The notes under the pieces: model-generated | Told to the model about the DNA's origin: nothing | What the model saw: the letters and a program-made list of their open reading frames with translations, nothing else | The model's database searches: none | Position numbers and translations under genes: made by a program | Assembly: GCF_042678385.1 (NCBI RefSeq) | Contig: NZ_JBHUDY010000001.1 | Span: forward strand, 558,001-622,000 | Length of the DNA: 64,000 nucleotides | From: Sphingomonas_B tabacisoli | GTDB taxonomy: Bacteria > Pseudomonadota > Alphaproteobacteria > Sphingomonadales > Sphingomonadaceae | Reading direction: 5' to 3' | Part shown: positions 43,263 to 51,111 of the stretch, piece after piece | Position numbering within the stretch: position 1 is the first letter of the stretch | Layout: each line of letters begins with the position of its first letter

Positions 43263-43586
43263 TCATGATCGGTAACGCGAGACCATTTTCCGCCACTCGC
43301 GGTCGTCGGGCATCGGCAGCGGGTGTGTCACTTCGTCACGGGTCTTTTCGCACCTGGGCGGTTTCCGCGGCCGGCGGTCGAACTTGCACGCATTGCAGGT
43401 GAGGCGCTTCGGCACGTCCTGCAGCCGGTCGCTCCAATGCTTCCGCTCGAAGCGCCACCATAGCCCGGCGCCGCTGAACACCGCTGTGCGTCCGCAATCG
43501 CATGTGACGCGCACGTTCCACTTGTAGAGCGCCAGAAACTGGAGGTGCGTCAGGCGCGCGTCGTACCAGTCGCGGGTCTCGGTCAT
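43263..43586 (-). CDS. Small protein with a Cys4 zinc module
   Basis: 107 residues. VTCDCGRTAVFSGAGLWWRF, ERKHWSDRLQDVPKRLTCNACKF: two CxC/CxxC pairs around a conserved KHW. The same module opens the next upstream gene (43583-44197). Basic, possibly nucleic-acid binding. ATGA overlap with the upstream stop. Confidence 0.7.
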   Translation of the reverse strand: MTETRDWYDARLTHLQFLALYKWNVRVTCDCGRTAVFSGAGLWWRFERKHWSDRLQDVPKRLTCNACKFDRRPRKPPRCEKTRDEVTHPLPMPDDREWRKMVSRYRS

Positions 43587-44197
43587 GCCGGCGCCCTCGC
43601 GGCATCGAGCAGCTCGCGATGCTCTTTGCTCAGTGGCGCATGCAGCCCGTCGTCGCGTCGCCAATAAGTGACGGCAGACCAGACAGCCTGCGCAAGCGCT
43701 TGATTGGGCGAGTCCGCCATTGCGTTGAGGAGAGGATCGGCACCCTGAAACGGAGCGCCGCTTACGACCTCGGCTTCCCAGCGCTTTCCCTTTCTCCGCA
43801 CACGCCACGCAATGCGCTTTGCCGGGTCTTCCTCGGCAAGAGCGCGTAGGCACTGGATGACGGCGGGCTCGCCGGGCTCGGGAGCGTCGACACGCGACCA
43901 GCCATTGCCGAGCCGACGATAAAGCGGCCGGAGAACGACTTCGTTGGGTAGCGGGTTGGGCCGATCCGCGATCGGGACGAGCGCAACACTGATGTGGCGA
44001 CATCGACAGCGACACACGAAGTGCTTCGGACTGATCGGCCACCGCACGCTCCAGTGCCGTGCCGAGAAATAGCTGCTCAGTTCATCTACAGCATACACGG
44101 CGGTGCGAGAGCACGCGTCGCAACGTACGGCGATGTCGTAGCCCGCCGCGCCGCATTCGGTGATCGCCGCACCCGTCCGGAAGCCGATGTTCTCCAT
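43583..44197 (-). CDS. Protein with the same zinc module and an extra C-terminal domain
   Basis: 204 residues. AVRCDACSRTAVYAVDELSSYF, SARHWSVRWPISPKHFVCRCRC is the zinc module also present in 43263-43586. The C-terminal half has RIAWRVRRKGKRWEAEVVSG and a helical end. First gene of the cluster that continues into the 107-residue protein and the degenerate SRAP protein. Function unknown. Confidence 0.7.
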   Translation of the reverse strand: MENIGFRTGAAITECGAAGYDIAVRCDACSRTAVYAVDELSSYFSARHWSVRWPISPKHFVCRCRCRHISVALVPIADRPNPLPNEVVLRPLYRRLGNGWSRVDAPEPGEPAVIQCLRALAEEDPAKRIAWRVRRKGKRWEAEVVSGAPFQGADPLLNAMADSPNQALAQAVWSAVTYWRRDDGLHAPLSKEHRELLDAARAPA

Positions 44198-44253
44198 TTC
44201 TTGCTATCGTGAACGCATAGCGAACGATTCGGCAACACCTTGTCTGACGCCGA

Positions 44254-44288
44254 TTGACAATTTCGCTCTTTTGTGGTATCCAAGTACC
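44254..44288 (+). promoter_or_regulatory. Promoter with palindromic operator, copy 1
   Basis: TTGACA at 44254-44259, 17-bp spacer and TATCCA at 44277. The -10 overlaps a GGTAT-N4-GTACC near-palindrome (44275-44288). The block from GGTAT to GCGGGGC is repeated before the 49084 gene, with the same 38-bp distance to the start codon. Confidence 0.7.
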
Positions 44289-44312
44289 CGTTGTTGGTTG
44301 CGGGGCGTATCA

Positions 44313-44714
44313 GTGAAACAGGTCGCATTTCGGCTCGATCAGAAGATGATCGACAAGGTGGCGGAGCGCATCGAGCGCGATGGCATCACGCTTTCCACAT
44401 TCATGCGGAAGGCGCTGAAAGACGCGCTTGAGCACGATCCCGGCCTGCCACTGCCGGTGCTCAAGAACATCGTTCTTCACGAGGCGAGCGAGGAACAGGT
44501 TCTCGCCTTTCGGCAGGCGCTCACGAGCGCAATGGATGAGGCGTTCCAGCGCTTTTGCGGCCCGCGCGAGGAAGCGGCAATCGACGGCGCTCCCCTCTCT
44601 CAGGCGGATTGGCGGCTGGAGATCGGCGTAGCGTTTATCCGTGACGGCCAGCCGCCGACGCGAACCTTCGCGCGCGACCTCAGCACGAGCGAGGCGAGCG
44701 GTAATGACCGATAA
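44313..44714 (+). CDS. Ribbon-helix-helix-type protein of fibre operon
   Basis: 133 residues from a GTG start. VKQVAFRLDQKMIDKVAERIERDGITLSTFMRKALKDAL has the RHH strand-helix-helix order. The C-terminal part is acidic and ends in EIGVAFIRDGQPPTRTF. Starts the transcript of the fibre gene, overlapping it by 11 nt. The 49084 gene opens similarly (VAFRV...LVAALRQKAEERRMS). It may repress its own promoter. Confidence 0.7.
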   Translation: MKQVAFRLDQKMIDKVAERIERDGITLSTFMRKALKDALEHDPGLPLPVLKNIVLHEASEEQVLAFRQALTSAMDEAFQRFCGPREEAAIDGAPLSQADWRLEIGVAFIRDGQPPTRTFARDLSTSEASGNDR

Positions 44715-47016
44715 GGTTCTCTTCCTCAAAGTCGCTGATAACGGCACGCCGTTTTCCAAGCCCTCCGATTGGAACGACAGCGCTAACACAATCATCTGCC
44801 TCGGCGCGGGTGCGGGCGGTGCTGCGTTCACAAGCTCTGGCGGCGGACAACCGGGTGCGGGCGGATCGTCAGGCGGTATCCATATCGCTACGAACGTCAC
44901 GCTCTCATCGTCCACGCAGTTCACGGTTGGCGCGGGTGGGGTCGGTGGCTCGGCGTCCTCGACCGCAACCGGCGCGAACGGCGGCGCGGGCGGCAGCACC
45001 TTCTTCGGCGGCACGGCCCTTGCGACGGCGACGGTCGGTGCGCAGGGCGGCCAGGTCAACGCGTCCAACAGCTATCAGGCCGGCTCCGGCGGCTCGTCCT
45101 TCGGCACGGCTGGCGGCACCAAGACGACTGGCTCGGTTGGTGGCTTCATGGGCGGCGTCGGCTGGAATGGTTGCGGTGGTGGTGCTGGCGCCCCCGGCCC
45201 GAGCGGTGCAGGCGGCGCAGGTGGGTCTCCGGCCAACTCGGGAACATCGGGCGGTTCGGGTGGCGGCGGCGCTAATGGGGGCGCTGCTGGCACCGCTGCT
45301 GGTGCGGGAAGCAACCTCGGCGCAGCGGGCGGCAACAACCGCAGCTCGACGGGGGGCGGAACGGGCGGGGCGGCGAACACGGCGGGCGGTGCTGGAACCA
45401 CTGGCGGCGGCGGTGGTGGCGGCGGCGCAACAAGCGGTGCCGGCGGTGCAGGGTCTCAGGACGGCATCTGGACCGCGACTGATGGCACCTACGCCGGTCA
45501 GACGGCTGGCCCCGGCTCTGGCGGCGGCGCTGGTGCATCAGCGAATGGCGGCGCGGCAGGAGGCTATGGCGCGGGCGGCGGTGGCTCCGTCAAGACGAGC
45601 GGCCTTGCGGGCGGTGCTGGCTCGGACGGCCTGATCGTTATCATCTACACGCCGATAACGGGCGGCGGCAGCGGGACGGTTCGCCGCTATTCCGCTATGA
45701 GCCTGGGCTGCGGCCGCCTTGGACTGGGCGGAGGTTACTACATTGGCGGCGGAGCGACTGGCTCTCTGGAGCCGACGTTCCGCTCGGCGCCTAGCTATCT
45801 GACCGGTATGCCGACACGCCCGACGCGCCCGCCAGCGCAGGGCGGCAGCGCGACAGTCACACCCGCCAACTTCGCTACCGTTCTGGCGGGTCTCGCCGGA
45901 ACTGAAGGCACGCTTTATTGCCAAGGCGGAAATTACGGCAGCAGCTTCAACATAACGAAGGTTCCGGGCGGGGGCATGGTGCGACTGTGCGCCGCCGACC
46001 CGGCAAATCCGCCCTATTGGAGCTCGACCGCGACGATTGGCGGCACGCAGCCGTTCCAGTTCAACGGTGCCGGCAACCTATGGTTCGACGGCTGGGAGTT
46101 TCGCCAGCAGCTCGTCACTAACGAAGCCGACCCGGTGTGGCCCGGCTCGCGCATCGTTACGCTCTACGGCTGCTCGAATATGCGGTTTACTCGCTGTAGG
46201 CCGGTTGGCAGCATTGGTTCGAGCCGCAATATCGGCGGCGGCACCGCGTTTGCGCTCTACGGTTGCGACAACATCGCCTTCGATCGAAACACCTTCGGAG
46301 CCGATCTTGGTCATGGCTTCTGGCTTCAAAAGAGCGGCACCACGCGCTGCACCCGCATCTATACGGGCTTCAACACCGCGACCATGCTGGGCATAGATTT
46401 GCACGAGATGGGCAGCGTGGACGGCTTCATCAGCGAATACAACGTTCGCAATGAAAGCAAGTACGGCAAAGACGACTTCCATGCAGACGATCACCAGTGC
46501 TTCCAGACCGGCGGGGAGTTGGGGGTCCGAAACGTCTGGATCAGAAAGCACATCAGCATCGCCACGCTTGCGTCAGCCTATGTGGACGGCGTGAACAGCT
46601 CAGGTGTGCTAGTCAACGCGCAGCAGAATGTCTTTTGCACTGACGAGACCGATGCAAGCGCGTATCCCAATTGGGTAGTCGATGACTGCTGGCTCCTCGG
46701 CACCTCTAACCACGCTATCAACAACCAGGCCGGCCCGATCAACTGGACGGTACGAGGCAACCAGGTCATCCCGAGCAATCGCACCGACGCGATAAACAAC
46801 AACATCATGCCGAAGATCGAGATGATTAAGCAGACCGGCGAAGCCGTGGACAATATCCTTATTCAGGACAACGTGACCGGTGTCGGAGCCATTCTTATCA
46901 GCAGCGGTGCAACCAACGTCACACAGTCAGGCAACACGACCATAGGCCGGCAGGACGACACCTATCTGACTAACGTGTTCAACACTGCGCTCGCCGAGAG
47001 GGCGCTCTATTATTGA
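44704..47016 (+). CDS. Glycine-rich phage-fibre-like protein with beta-helix C-terminus
   Basis: 770 residues. A short N-terminal head, then residues 30-330 with very many Gly-Gly-Ala/Ser runs (GGAGGAGS types), like phage glycine-rich tail or collar fibre proteins. The C-terminal part has repeated short strands and turns (NLWFDGWEFRQQLV, NMRFTRCRPVG, NIAFDRNTFGADLGHGFWLQ), a right-handed beta-helix as in tailspikes, with probable carbohydrate binding or cleavage. Its 3' end overlaps a PEP-CTERM gene by 38 nt on the other strand. Virion nature is inferred. Confidence 0.75.
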   Translation: MTDKVLFLKVADNGTPFSKPSDWNDSANTIICLGAGAGGAAFTSSGGGQPGAGGSSGGIHIATNVTLSSSTQFTVGAGGVGGSASSTATGANGGAGGSTFFGGTALATATVGAQGGQVNASNSYQAGSGGSSFGTAGGTKTTGSVGGFMGGVGWNGCGGGAGAPGPSGAGGAGGSPANSGTSGGSGGGGANGGAAGTAAGAGSNLGAAGGNNRSSTGGGTGGAANTAGGAGTTGGGGGGGGATSGAGGAGSQDGIWTATDGTYAGQTAGPGSGGGAGASANGGAAGGYGAGGGGSVKTSGLAGGAGSDGLIVIIYTPITGGGSGTVRRYSAMSLGCGRLGLGGGYYIGGGATGSLEPTFRSAPSYLTGMPTRPTRPPAQGGSATVTPANFATVLAGLAGTEGTLYCQGGNYGSSFNITKVPGGGMVRLCAADPANPPYWSSTATIGGTQPFQFNGAGNLWFDGWEFRQQLVTNEADPVWPGSRIVTLYGCSNMRFTRCRPVGSIGSSRNIGGGTAFALYGCDNIAFDRNTFGADLGHGFWLQKSGTTRCTRIYTGFNTATMLGIDLHEMGSVDGFISEYNVRNESKYGKDDFHADDHQCFQTGGELGVRNVWIRKHISIATLASAYVDGVNSSGVLVNAQQNVFCTDETDASAYPNWVVDDCWLLGTSNHAINNQAGPINWTVRGNQVIPSNRTDAINNNIMPKIEMIKQTGEAVDNILIQDNVTGVGAILISSGATNVTQSGNTTIGRQDDTYLTNVFNTALAERALYY

Positions 47017-47626
47017 CGCGCCGTGTTGCGGCACCCGCCAGCCCGAAGCCCGCAATCATCATCGCCCACGATGCGGGTTCGGGAACGTCCGCAATCGAAA
47101 CAAAATGGTCGATCGTGTAGTCGGCGCCTGTTGTTGTGTAATTCAGAAAGAATCGGCGAAGACTCAGTGTCGGGACACCAACGTCGGACGGCAAGACTGC
47201 TGCCGTGGTCCACGATGATGCTGTAAAATCATCAAAAAGCAGCGCGGCCGAGGCAAGCGTGAGGCCTGATGGAAGCGAGAAGGCAGTATAGGATCCCGGA
47301 TCAAAGCGGATCGCGTCTTCCTGGTTTATGGTGTCGTTACCTACGAGGACATCATAGCCGCCGGGACTGGCGCCAAGGCCTCTCAGACTGAAGTCACTGC
47401 CCGCCGCTGAGAAGTAAGTGAGCGCGCGATATGCCGCGATGTGATTTGGATCGTAACCAGCGCCGAGCGGAACCTGTTCGCCAGCATCGTCATATCCGAG
47501 ATAGCCGGCTACCGTCGCAGCGGGATTGTTGATGTTATGTCCGTCGAACTTGTAATTGTGGACAGTCGCCCCGGCTGGCGCAACTGCAGACACTGCCGCC
47601 ACAGCGGCGAACATGACCCCCTTCAT
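46979..47626 (-). CDS. PEP-CTERM sorting-domain protein 2
   Basis: 215 residues. Signal peptide (FAAVAAVSAVAPAGA), beta-rich body, VPEPASWAMMIAGFGLAGAA then TRRV and an Arg-rich end. Exported, exosortase-type anchor. Last of three minus-strand PEP-CTERM genes. Confidence 0.87.
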   Translation of the reverse strand: MKGVMFAAVAAVSAVAPAGATVHNYKFDGHNINNPAATVAGYLGYDDAGEQVPLGAGYDPNHIAAYRALTYFSAAGSDFSLRGLGASPGGYDVLVGNDTINQEDAIRFDPGSYTAFSLPSGLTLASAALLFDDFTASSWTTAAVLPSDVGVPTLSLRRFFLNYTTTGADYTIDHFVSIADVPEPASWAMMIAGFGLAGAATRRVNNRAPSRRAQC

Positions 47627-47666
47627 ACGCTCAACTCCATTGCTTTCTTGTGTTCAAGGGTCGCCT

Positions 47667-48266
47667 TCACGCCGGCGCCGACGAGCGGCGGTTGGCGCGA
47701 CATGCAGCGCCTGCGCAGCCAAAACCAATCAACATCATCGCCCAGGTGGCGGGTTCGGGCACTGTGGTAACGACCAAGTGCACGGTCATCGGACCCGTCG
47801 CGTGGAGGATGATGGCCTCGCCGTCCCTGTAGATTGACGAGCCGCGCCCACAGATTGCTCCTAAGGGCCCCGGTTGCGAACAATCGTTGTAGTTTTTCGG
47901 GACGGTATAGGTGAACACGTACTTGAGCGGAGATGAAACAGCCTTCGCTGTGTACGGCACAACGTTCTGATTGAGCACGGCGTCGAAGCCTGTCGCGGTG
48001 CGAACGAAGTCGGACACCAGCACAGAATTGGGGCCGGCGAGTCCCATGGTGGCGTCGGGGTCATCCCCAACAAGCGAGAACGTCCAGACGTGGGTGAGGC
48101 CATCCGGGATCAAGTCGTAGTCACCTGGGTTGAAGAACCCGATGAGGTTCGGTGTCGGGTAAGCGACGCAGCCTTCGGGCCGAGAGCACGATTGTATCAG
48201 CGCACCGGCACTCGCCGGAGCACCGATTGCAGCTGCGGCAATCGCAGCCAAGAATTGTTTCAGCAT
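47667..48266 (-). CDS. PEP-CTERM sorting-domain protein 3
   Basis: 199 residues. Signal peptide (LAAIAAAAIGAPASAGA), CSRPEGCVAYPTPN, strand-rich body ending VPEPATWAMMLIGFGCAGAACR. Shares the layout (HVWTFSLVGDDPDATMGLAGPN vs HIYTYRLQSSDPGLTMGIGRPN) with the next gene (48287-48898), so these two are paralogues. Confidence 0.87.
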   Translation of the reverse strand: MLKQFLAAIAAAAIGAPASAGALIQSCSRPEGCVAYPTPNLIGFFNPGDYDLIPDGLTHVWTFSLVGDDPDATMGLAGPNSVLVSDFVRTATGFDAVLNQNVVPYTAKAVSSPLKYVFTYTVPKNYNDCSQPGPLGAICGRGSSIYRDGEAIILHATGPMTVHLVVTTVPEPATWAMMLIGFGCAGAACRANRRSSAPA

Positions 48267-48286
48267 GGGCGATCTCTCCCCTGTTT

Positions 48287-48898
48287 TTACGCGATGACTG
48301 CCGGTGAATGCTTAGGCCCAACAGCTCGGCGCCGCCGTACCGCGCCTGCGGCCACGCCGAACCCAATCAACATCATTGCCCAGGTCGCCGGCTCGGGAAC
48401 TGGCGCGAAAAGCTGCTCGCTGAAAAACAAGGTCACATCCACATTCCGGTTCGACCACGAAACGAACGTATCGTTGTGCCAGTAGTAAAAACTAGTTCCA
48501 CAAACGCTCCCGACCGCTAGAGCAGGGTTGGCGCAGTCAAAGTAGTTTTTCGGTGCCTGAAAGACGATTTTTGTCAGCAGAGGCGCGGTGAACGTTTTGA
48601 AGGTATAATCGGAGGTCTGGATAAAGTCTGAAGTATATCCATCCACCGTCTTGTGGAAGACAACACCTTCTGCCTGATTAGGTCGTCCGATCCCCATTGT
48701 CAGGCCAGGATCAGAGCTTTGCAGTCGATATGTGTAGATGTGGGTCTGCCCGTCTGGCGGCAGAGTTGAGCTGAAATACTCAAAATCGCTCGTGTTAAAC
48801 GAGCATCCGTTTGTGCAACCCGAGCCAGAGATTGCCGCCCCAGCAGGCGCACACGCGAAAACAGCCGCCAGGACGGCGGCAACCAACCCCCTAAGCAT
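48287..48898 (-). CDS. PEP-CTERM sorting-domain protein 4
   Basis: 203 residues. Signal peptide (VAAVLAAVFACAPAGA), CTNGCSF, beta-rich body, VPEPATWAMMLIGFGVAAGA then RRRR. Paralogue of 47667-48266. First of the PEP-CTERM run, divergent from the 49084 operon. Confidence 0.87.
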   Translation of the reverse strand: MLRGLVAAVLAAVFACAPAGAAISGSGCTNGCSFNTSDFEYFSSTLPPDGQTHIYTYRLQSSDPGLTMGIGRPNQAEGVVFHKTVDGYTSDFIQTSDYTFKTFTAPLLTKIVFQAPKNYFDCANPALAVGSVCGTSFYYWHNDTFVSWSNRNVDVTLFFSEQLFAPVPEPATWAMMLIGFGVAAGAVRRRRAVGPKHSPAVIA

Positions 48899-49024
48899 CG
48901 AACGGACTCCCTGTTTTCTGTCCCCGCTCTGCGAGGGAGAGTCTGCCTTTTCAGACCGTTAGACAAGCGGAACGGAAGTGAACGCGGGCCGGCGATTTGC
49001 CCCACTTTGGACCGTTTACCGGGG

Positions 49025-49059
49025 TTTACTTTACACGCGTTTTATGGTATCTGAATACC
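49025..49059 (+). promoter_or_regulatory. Promoter with palindromic operator, copy 2
   Basis: TTTACT at 49025, 17-bp spacer, TATCTG at 49048 overlapping a perfect GGTAT-CTGA-ATACC palindrome (49046-49059), then CCGTTGTT and TTGCGGGGC shared with the promoter at 44254-44288. The start codon lies 38 bp from GGTAT, as in the other copy. Confidence 0.7.
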
Positions 49060-49083
49060 CGTTGTTCAGTTGCGGGGCTTACC

Positions 49084-49227
49084 ATGCGTTATCACGGTGT
49101 TCCGGTCGCATTTCGGGTGCATCCCGATCTTGTCGCTGCGCTTCGGCAGAAGGCGGAAGAGCGCCGCATGTCGCCTTCGGAATATCTGCGAGAAGTCGTG
49201 CGCCGCGAAGTGCTGGAGGCGGCGTGA
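49084..49227 (+). CDS. Small ribbon-helix-helix protein
   Basis: 47 residues: YHGVPVAFRVHPDLVAALRQ, then SPSEYLREVVRREVLE. CopG/Arc-like fold. Starts right after the shared operator and overlaps the next gene by 1 nt. Probable autoregulator of the virion-like operon 49084-55611. Confidence 0.72.
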   Translation: MRYHGVPVAFRVHPDLVAALRQKAEERRMSPSEYLREVVRREVLEAA

Positions 49228-49658
49228 TGGAAGCGCCTCCGGTCGTGATCGCCACTCCTGCCGAGCCGATCCCAAGCATGCTGTCGCTGTGCGCCCGTGG
49301 CGACAAGGTGGCGCAAGGGGCGCTTGCCGCTGAGCTGCTGGAGATGGGCGACAAGGGCATCATCCGCCCGCTCGAAGCCTGGGCGGGTGTCGAGCTGATG
49401 GCGCGGCTTGCTGCGTCTCATGGCGATCCGGTCGATGTTCGCGGGCTTGCTGCGATCCTCTGCCTGCGTGGCGACTGGGAAATGGATCAGGGCGACAAAG
49501 GCGTTGCAGAAAACCTCTACGCCGAAGCCGTCCAGATTTTCGACAAGCTGGCGGACGCTGGGGACGAGGAAGCGGCGCAGACCGTGTTACAGGCGGGCCG
49601 GGTTTTCCCGGTATCCGTCATGGAAAAGGCGCGTGGCGCCTCACTGATGGAGCTATGA
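49227..49658 (+). CDS. Hypothetical helical protein of virion-like operon
   Basis: 143 residues, coupled to the preceding gene. Helix-turn-helix-like solenoid repeats (VAQGALAAELLEMGDKG, ELMARLAASHGDPVDV, AENLYAEAVQIFDKLADAGDEEAAQ) look like Sel1/TPR style units. Unknown role, possibly structural or assembly. Confidence 0.68.
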   Translation: MEAPPVVIATPAEPIPSMLSLCARGDKVAQGALAAELLEMGDKGIIRPLEAWAGVELMARLAASHGDPVDVRGLAAILCLRGDWEMDQGDKGVAENLYAEAVQIFDKLADAGDEEAAQTVLQAGRVFPVSVMEKARGASLMEL

Positions 49659-49659
49659 C

Positions 49660-49938
49660 ATGGCGGACATCGATCCCGTGATCCTTGGCGCGGTGGACGC
49701 CAGCCTTCGCGAGCGCATCGACGCTGGCGAAACAGTGGACGATCTCGGCCGCAACATCTGGGTCGTTCGTGCCGGTATCATCTGCAAGCGCGCAGAGTTT
49801 TGCGACGACGAAGAGGCGCGCGGGTTCGGCCGCCAGGCATTGTCGTTGCTGAGGGATCGCGCGGCGGAAGGTGATGACGAAGCGGCAAAGGCTGCTGACC
49901 TGCTGATCGGGCGGGTTCCTGAATTGGGGGATGCTTAA
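49660..49938 (+). CDS. Small hypothetical protein of virion-like operon
   Basis: 92 residues, 1 nt after the preceding gene. Helical, acidic (FCDDEEARGFGRQALSLLRDRAAEGDDEAAKAADLL). Shares solenoid style with the preceding gene. TAATG overlap with the next one. Confidence 0.65.
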   Translation: MADIDPVILGAVDASLRERIDAGETVDDLGRNIWVVRAGIICKRAEFCDDEEARGFGRQALSLLRDRAAEGDDEAAKAADLLIGRVPELGDA

Positions 49939-51110
49939 TGGCAGGCATGTTCGGTTCTACGGCGCGGCTGCGCGACAAGTCGCTGGCTGACCCCCAGCCC
50001 TACGTTCCGGGCTATGTCGATCCGAACCCGACGCGCACCTATGAACAGGCGCTTCAGGACTTTGGGATCACTGACCCGCTCGCCCGACTTGGCTTGCCCC
50101 GCGCCAACCCAGCACCTGTCGCTGCCGATGCTCCTGCCCCGTTTCAGCGGCAACCAAGCCTGCTTGGAGCCGGGATGGGCGACAATGCGACCTATCCGGG
50201 GCCAGCCTCACCTAACAGCGATCTGCCGTTCACCAACGCGCCGGAACTGTTTCAGCCGCGCACGGTAAACGGAATGATGGGGCGAGTCGCTACAGGCCCG
50301 GCTCTGGACATCCCGTCCAACATGTTCGCCGCGCACATTAAGCCGCACTTCTTCGACAAGGAAGGCACCGGAACAAAGATCATCCAAGGTCTCGGCGAAC
50401 TTGGGTTAGCGTTTTCCGCAAGCCAGGGCGACCCGTGGGCGCTTTCCCAGCTTCGCCAGCGCGCACAGGCTGCGCAGGACCAGCGCGAGGAAGTGATCTG
50501 GTCTCGCCGTCATGCTCTGAAGCGCCAGGAAACGCTCGACGACGAGAAGCGCAAGCAGCTCGCGCCCCGCTATTTCTCGGGCAAGGAAGATCAGCTTTCC
50601 TACGATCCGTCTACGGGCAAGGTCACGACGATCTACGACGCGCCAAGCGATGCCGAGGGATATGCCCGAACGCTCGGTTATCAGCCGGGCACGCAAGAAT
50701 GGCGCAACGCTGTCACCGATTACACGCTGAAGGCATACGGCCCGACCGCAGCCGGTGTGCGCTCCGATCTGCTCGACCAGCGCCTTGAGGGGCAGGTGAA
50801 CCTGGAGGGCGTTCGGCAGGGCAACCGTGTCGCTCTGCGCGGCATGCCGACCTATGCGCAGACGCATCCGCGCCCTAGCGCTCACTCCGGCACTCAGGGT
50901 CCGCCCCGCACGACGGGCAACGTCTATGCGCCGATCCTCGCCAAGATGGCGCGTGGCGAGCCTCTGACGGCGGGCGAGCAGTCGGTCATCGGCATGTATG
51001 GCCGTAGTAATCGCGGCGGTGGCGGTCACTCGTCCAGCGGCCCGACCGCAACGGGTCCGGGCGGCAAGAAGGTTCAGTGGAATGGCTCGGCCTGGGTGCC
51101 GGTGAACTGA
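49938..51110 (+). CDS. Virion-associated-like hypothetical protein
   Basis: 390 residues. Pro/Ala-rich N-terminus with low complexity (PNPTRTYEQALQDFGITDPL), a central helical part (DPWALSQLRQRAQAAQDQREEVIWSRRHALKRQETLDDEKRKQL), and a C-terminal Gly/Ser tail ending WNGSAWVPV. The long charged helix and the position before the 1499-residue protein suit a podovirus-style internal or portal-proximal protein, but this is inference. Confidence 0.62.
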   Translation: MAGMFGSTARLRDKSLADPQPYVPGYVDPNPTRTYEQALQDFGITDPLARLGLPRANPAPVAADAPAPFQRQPSLLGAGMGDNATYPGPASPNSDLPFTNAPELFQPRTVNGMMGRVATGPALDIPSNMFAAHIKPHFFDKEGTGTKIIQGLGELGLAFSASQGDPWALSQLRQRAQAAQDQREEVIWSRRHALKRQETLDDEKRKQLAPRYFSGKEDQLSYDPSTGKVTTIYDAPSDAEGYARTLGYQPGTQEWRNAVTDYTLKAYGPTAAGVRSDLLDQRLEGQVNLEGVRQGNRVALRGMPTYAQTHPRPSAHSGTQGPPRTTGNVYAPILAKMARGEPLTAGEQSVIGMYGRSNRGGGGHSSSGPTATGPGGKKVQWNGSAWVPVN

Positions 51111-51111
51111 G

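Noticed and set aside
44704..46000. PE_PGRS or cell-wall adhesin reading of the glycine-rich segment
   Set aside because: No PE domain or wall anchor; Gly-rich plus beta-helix fits a phage fibre better.
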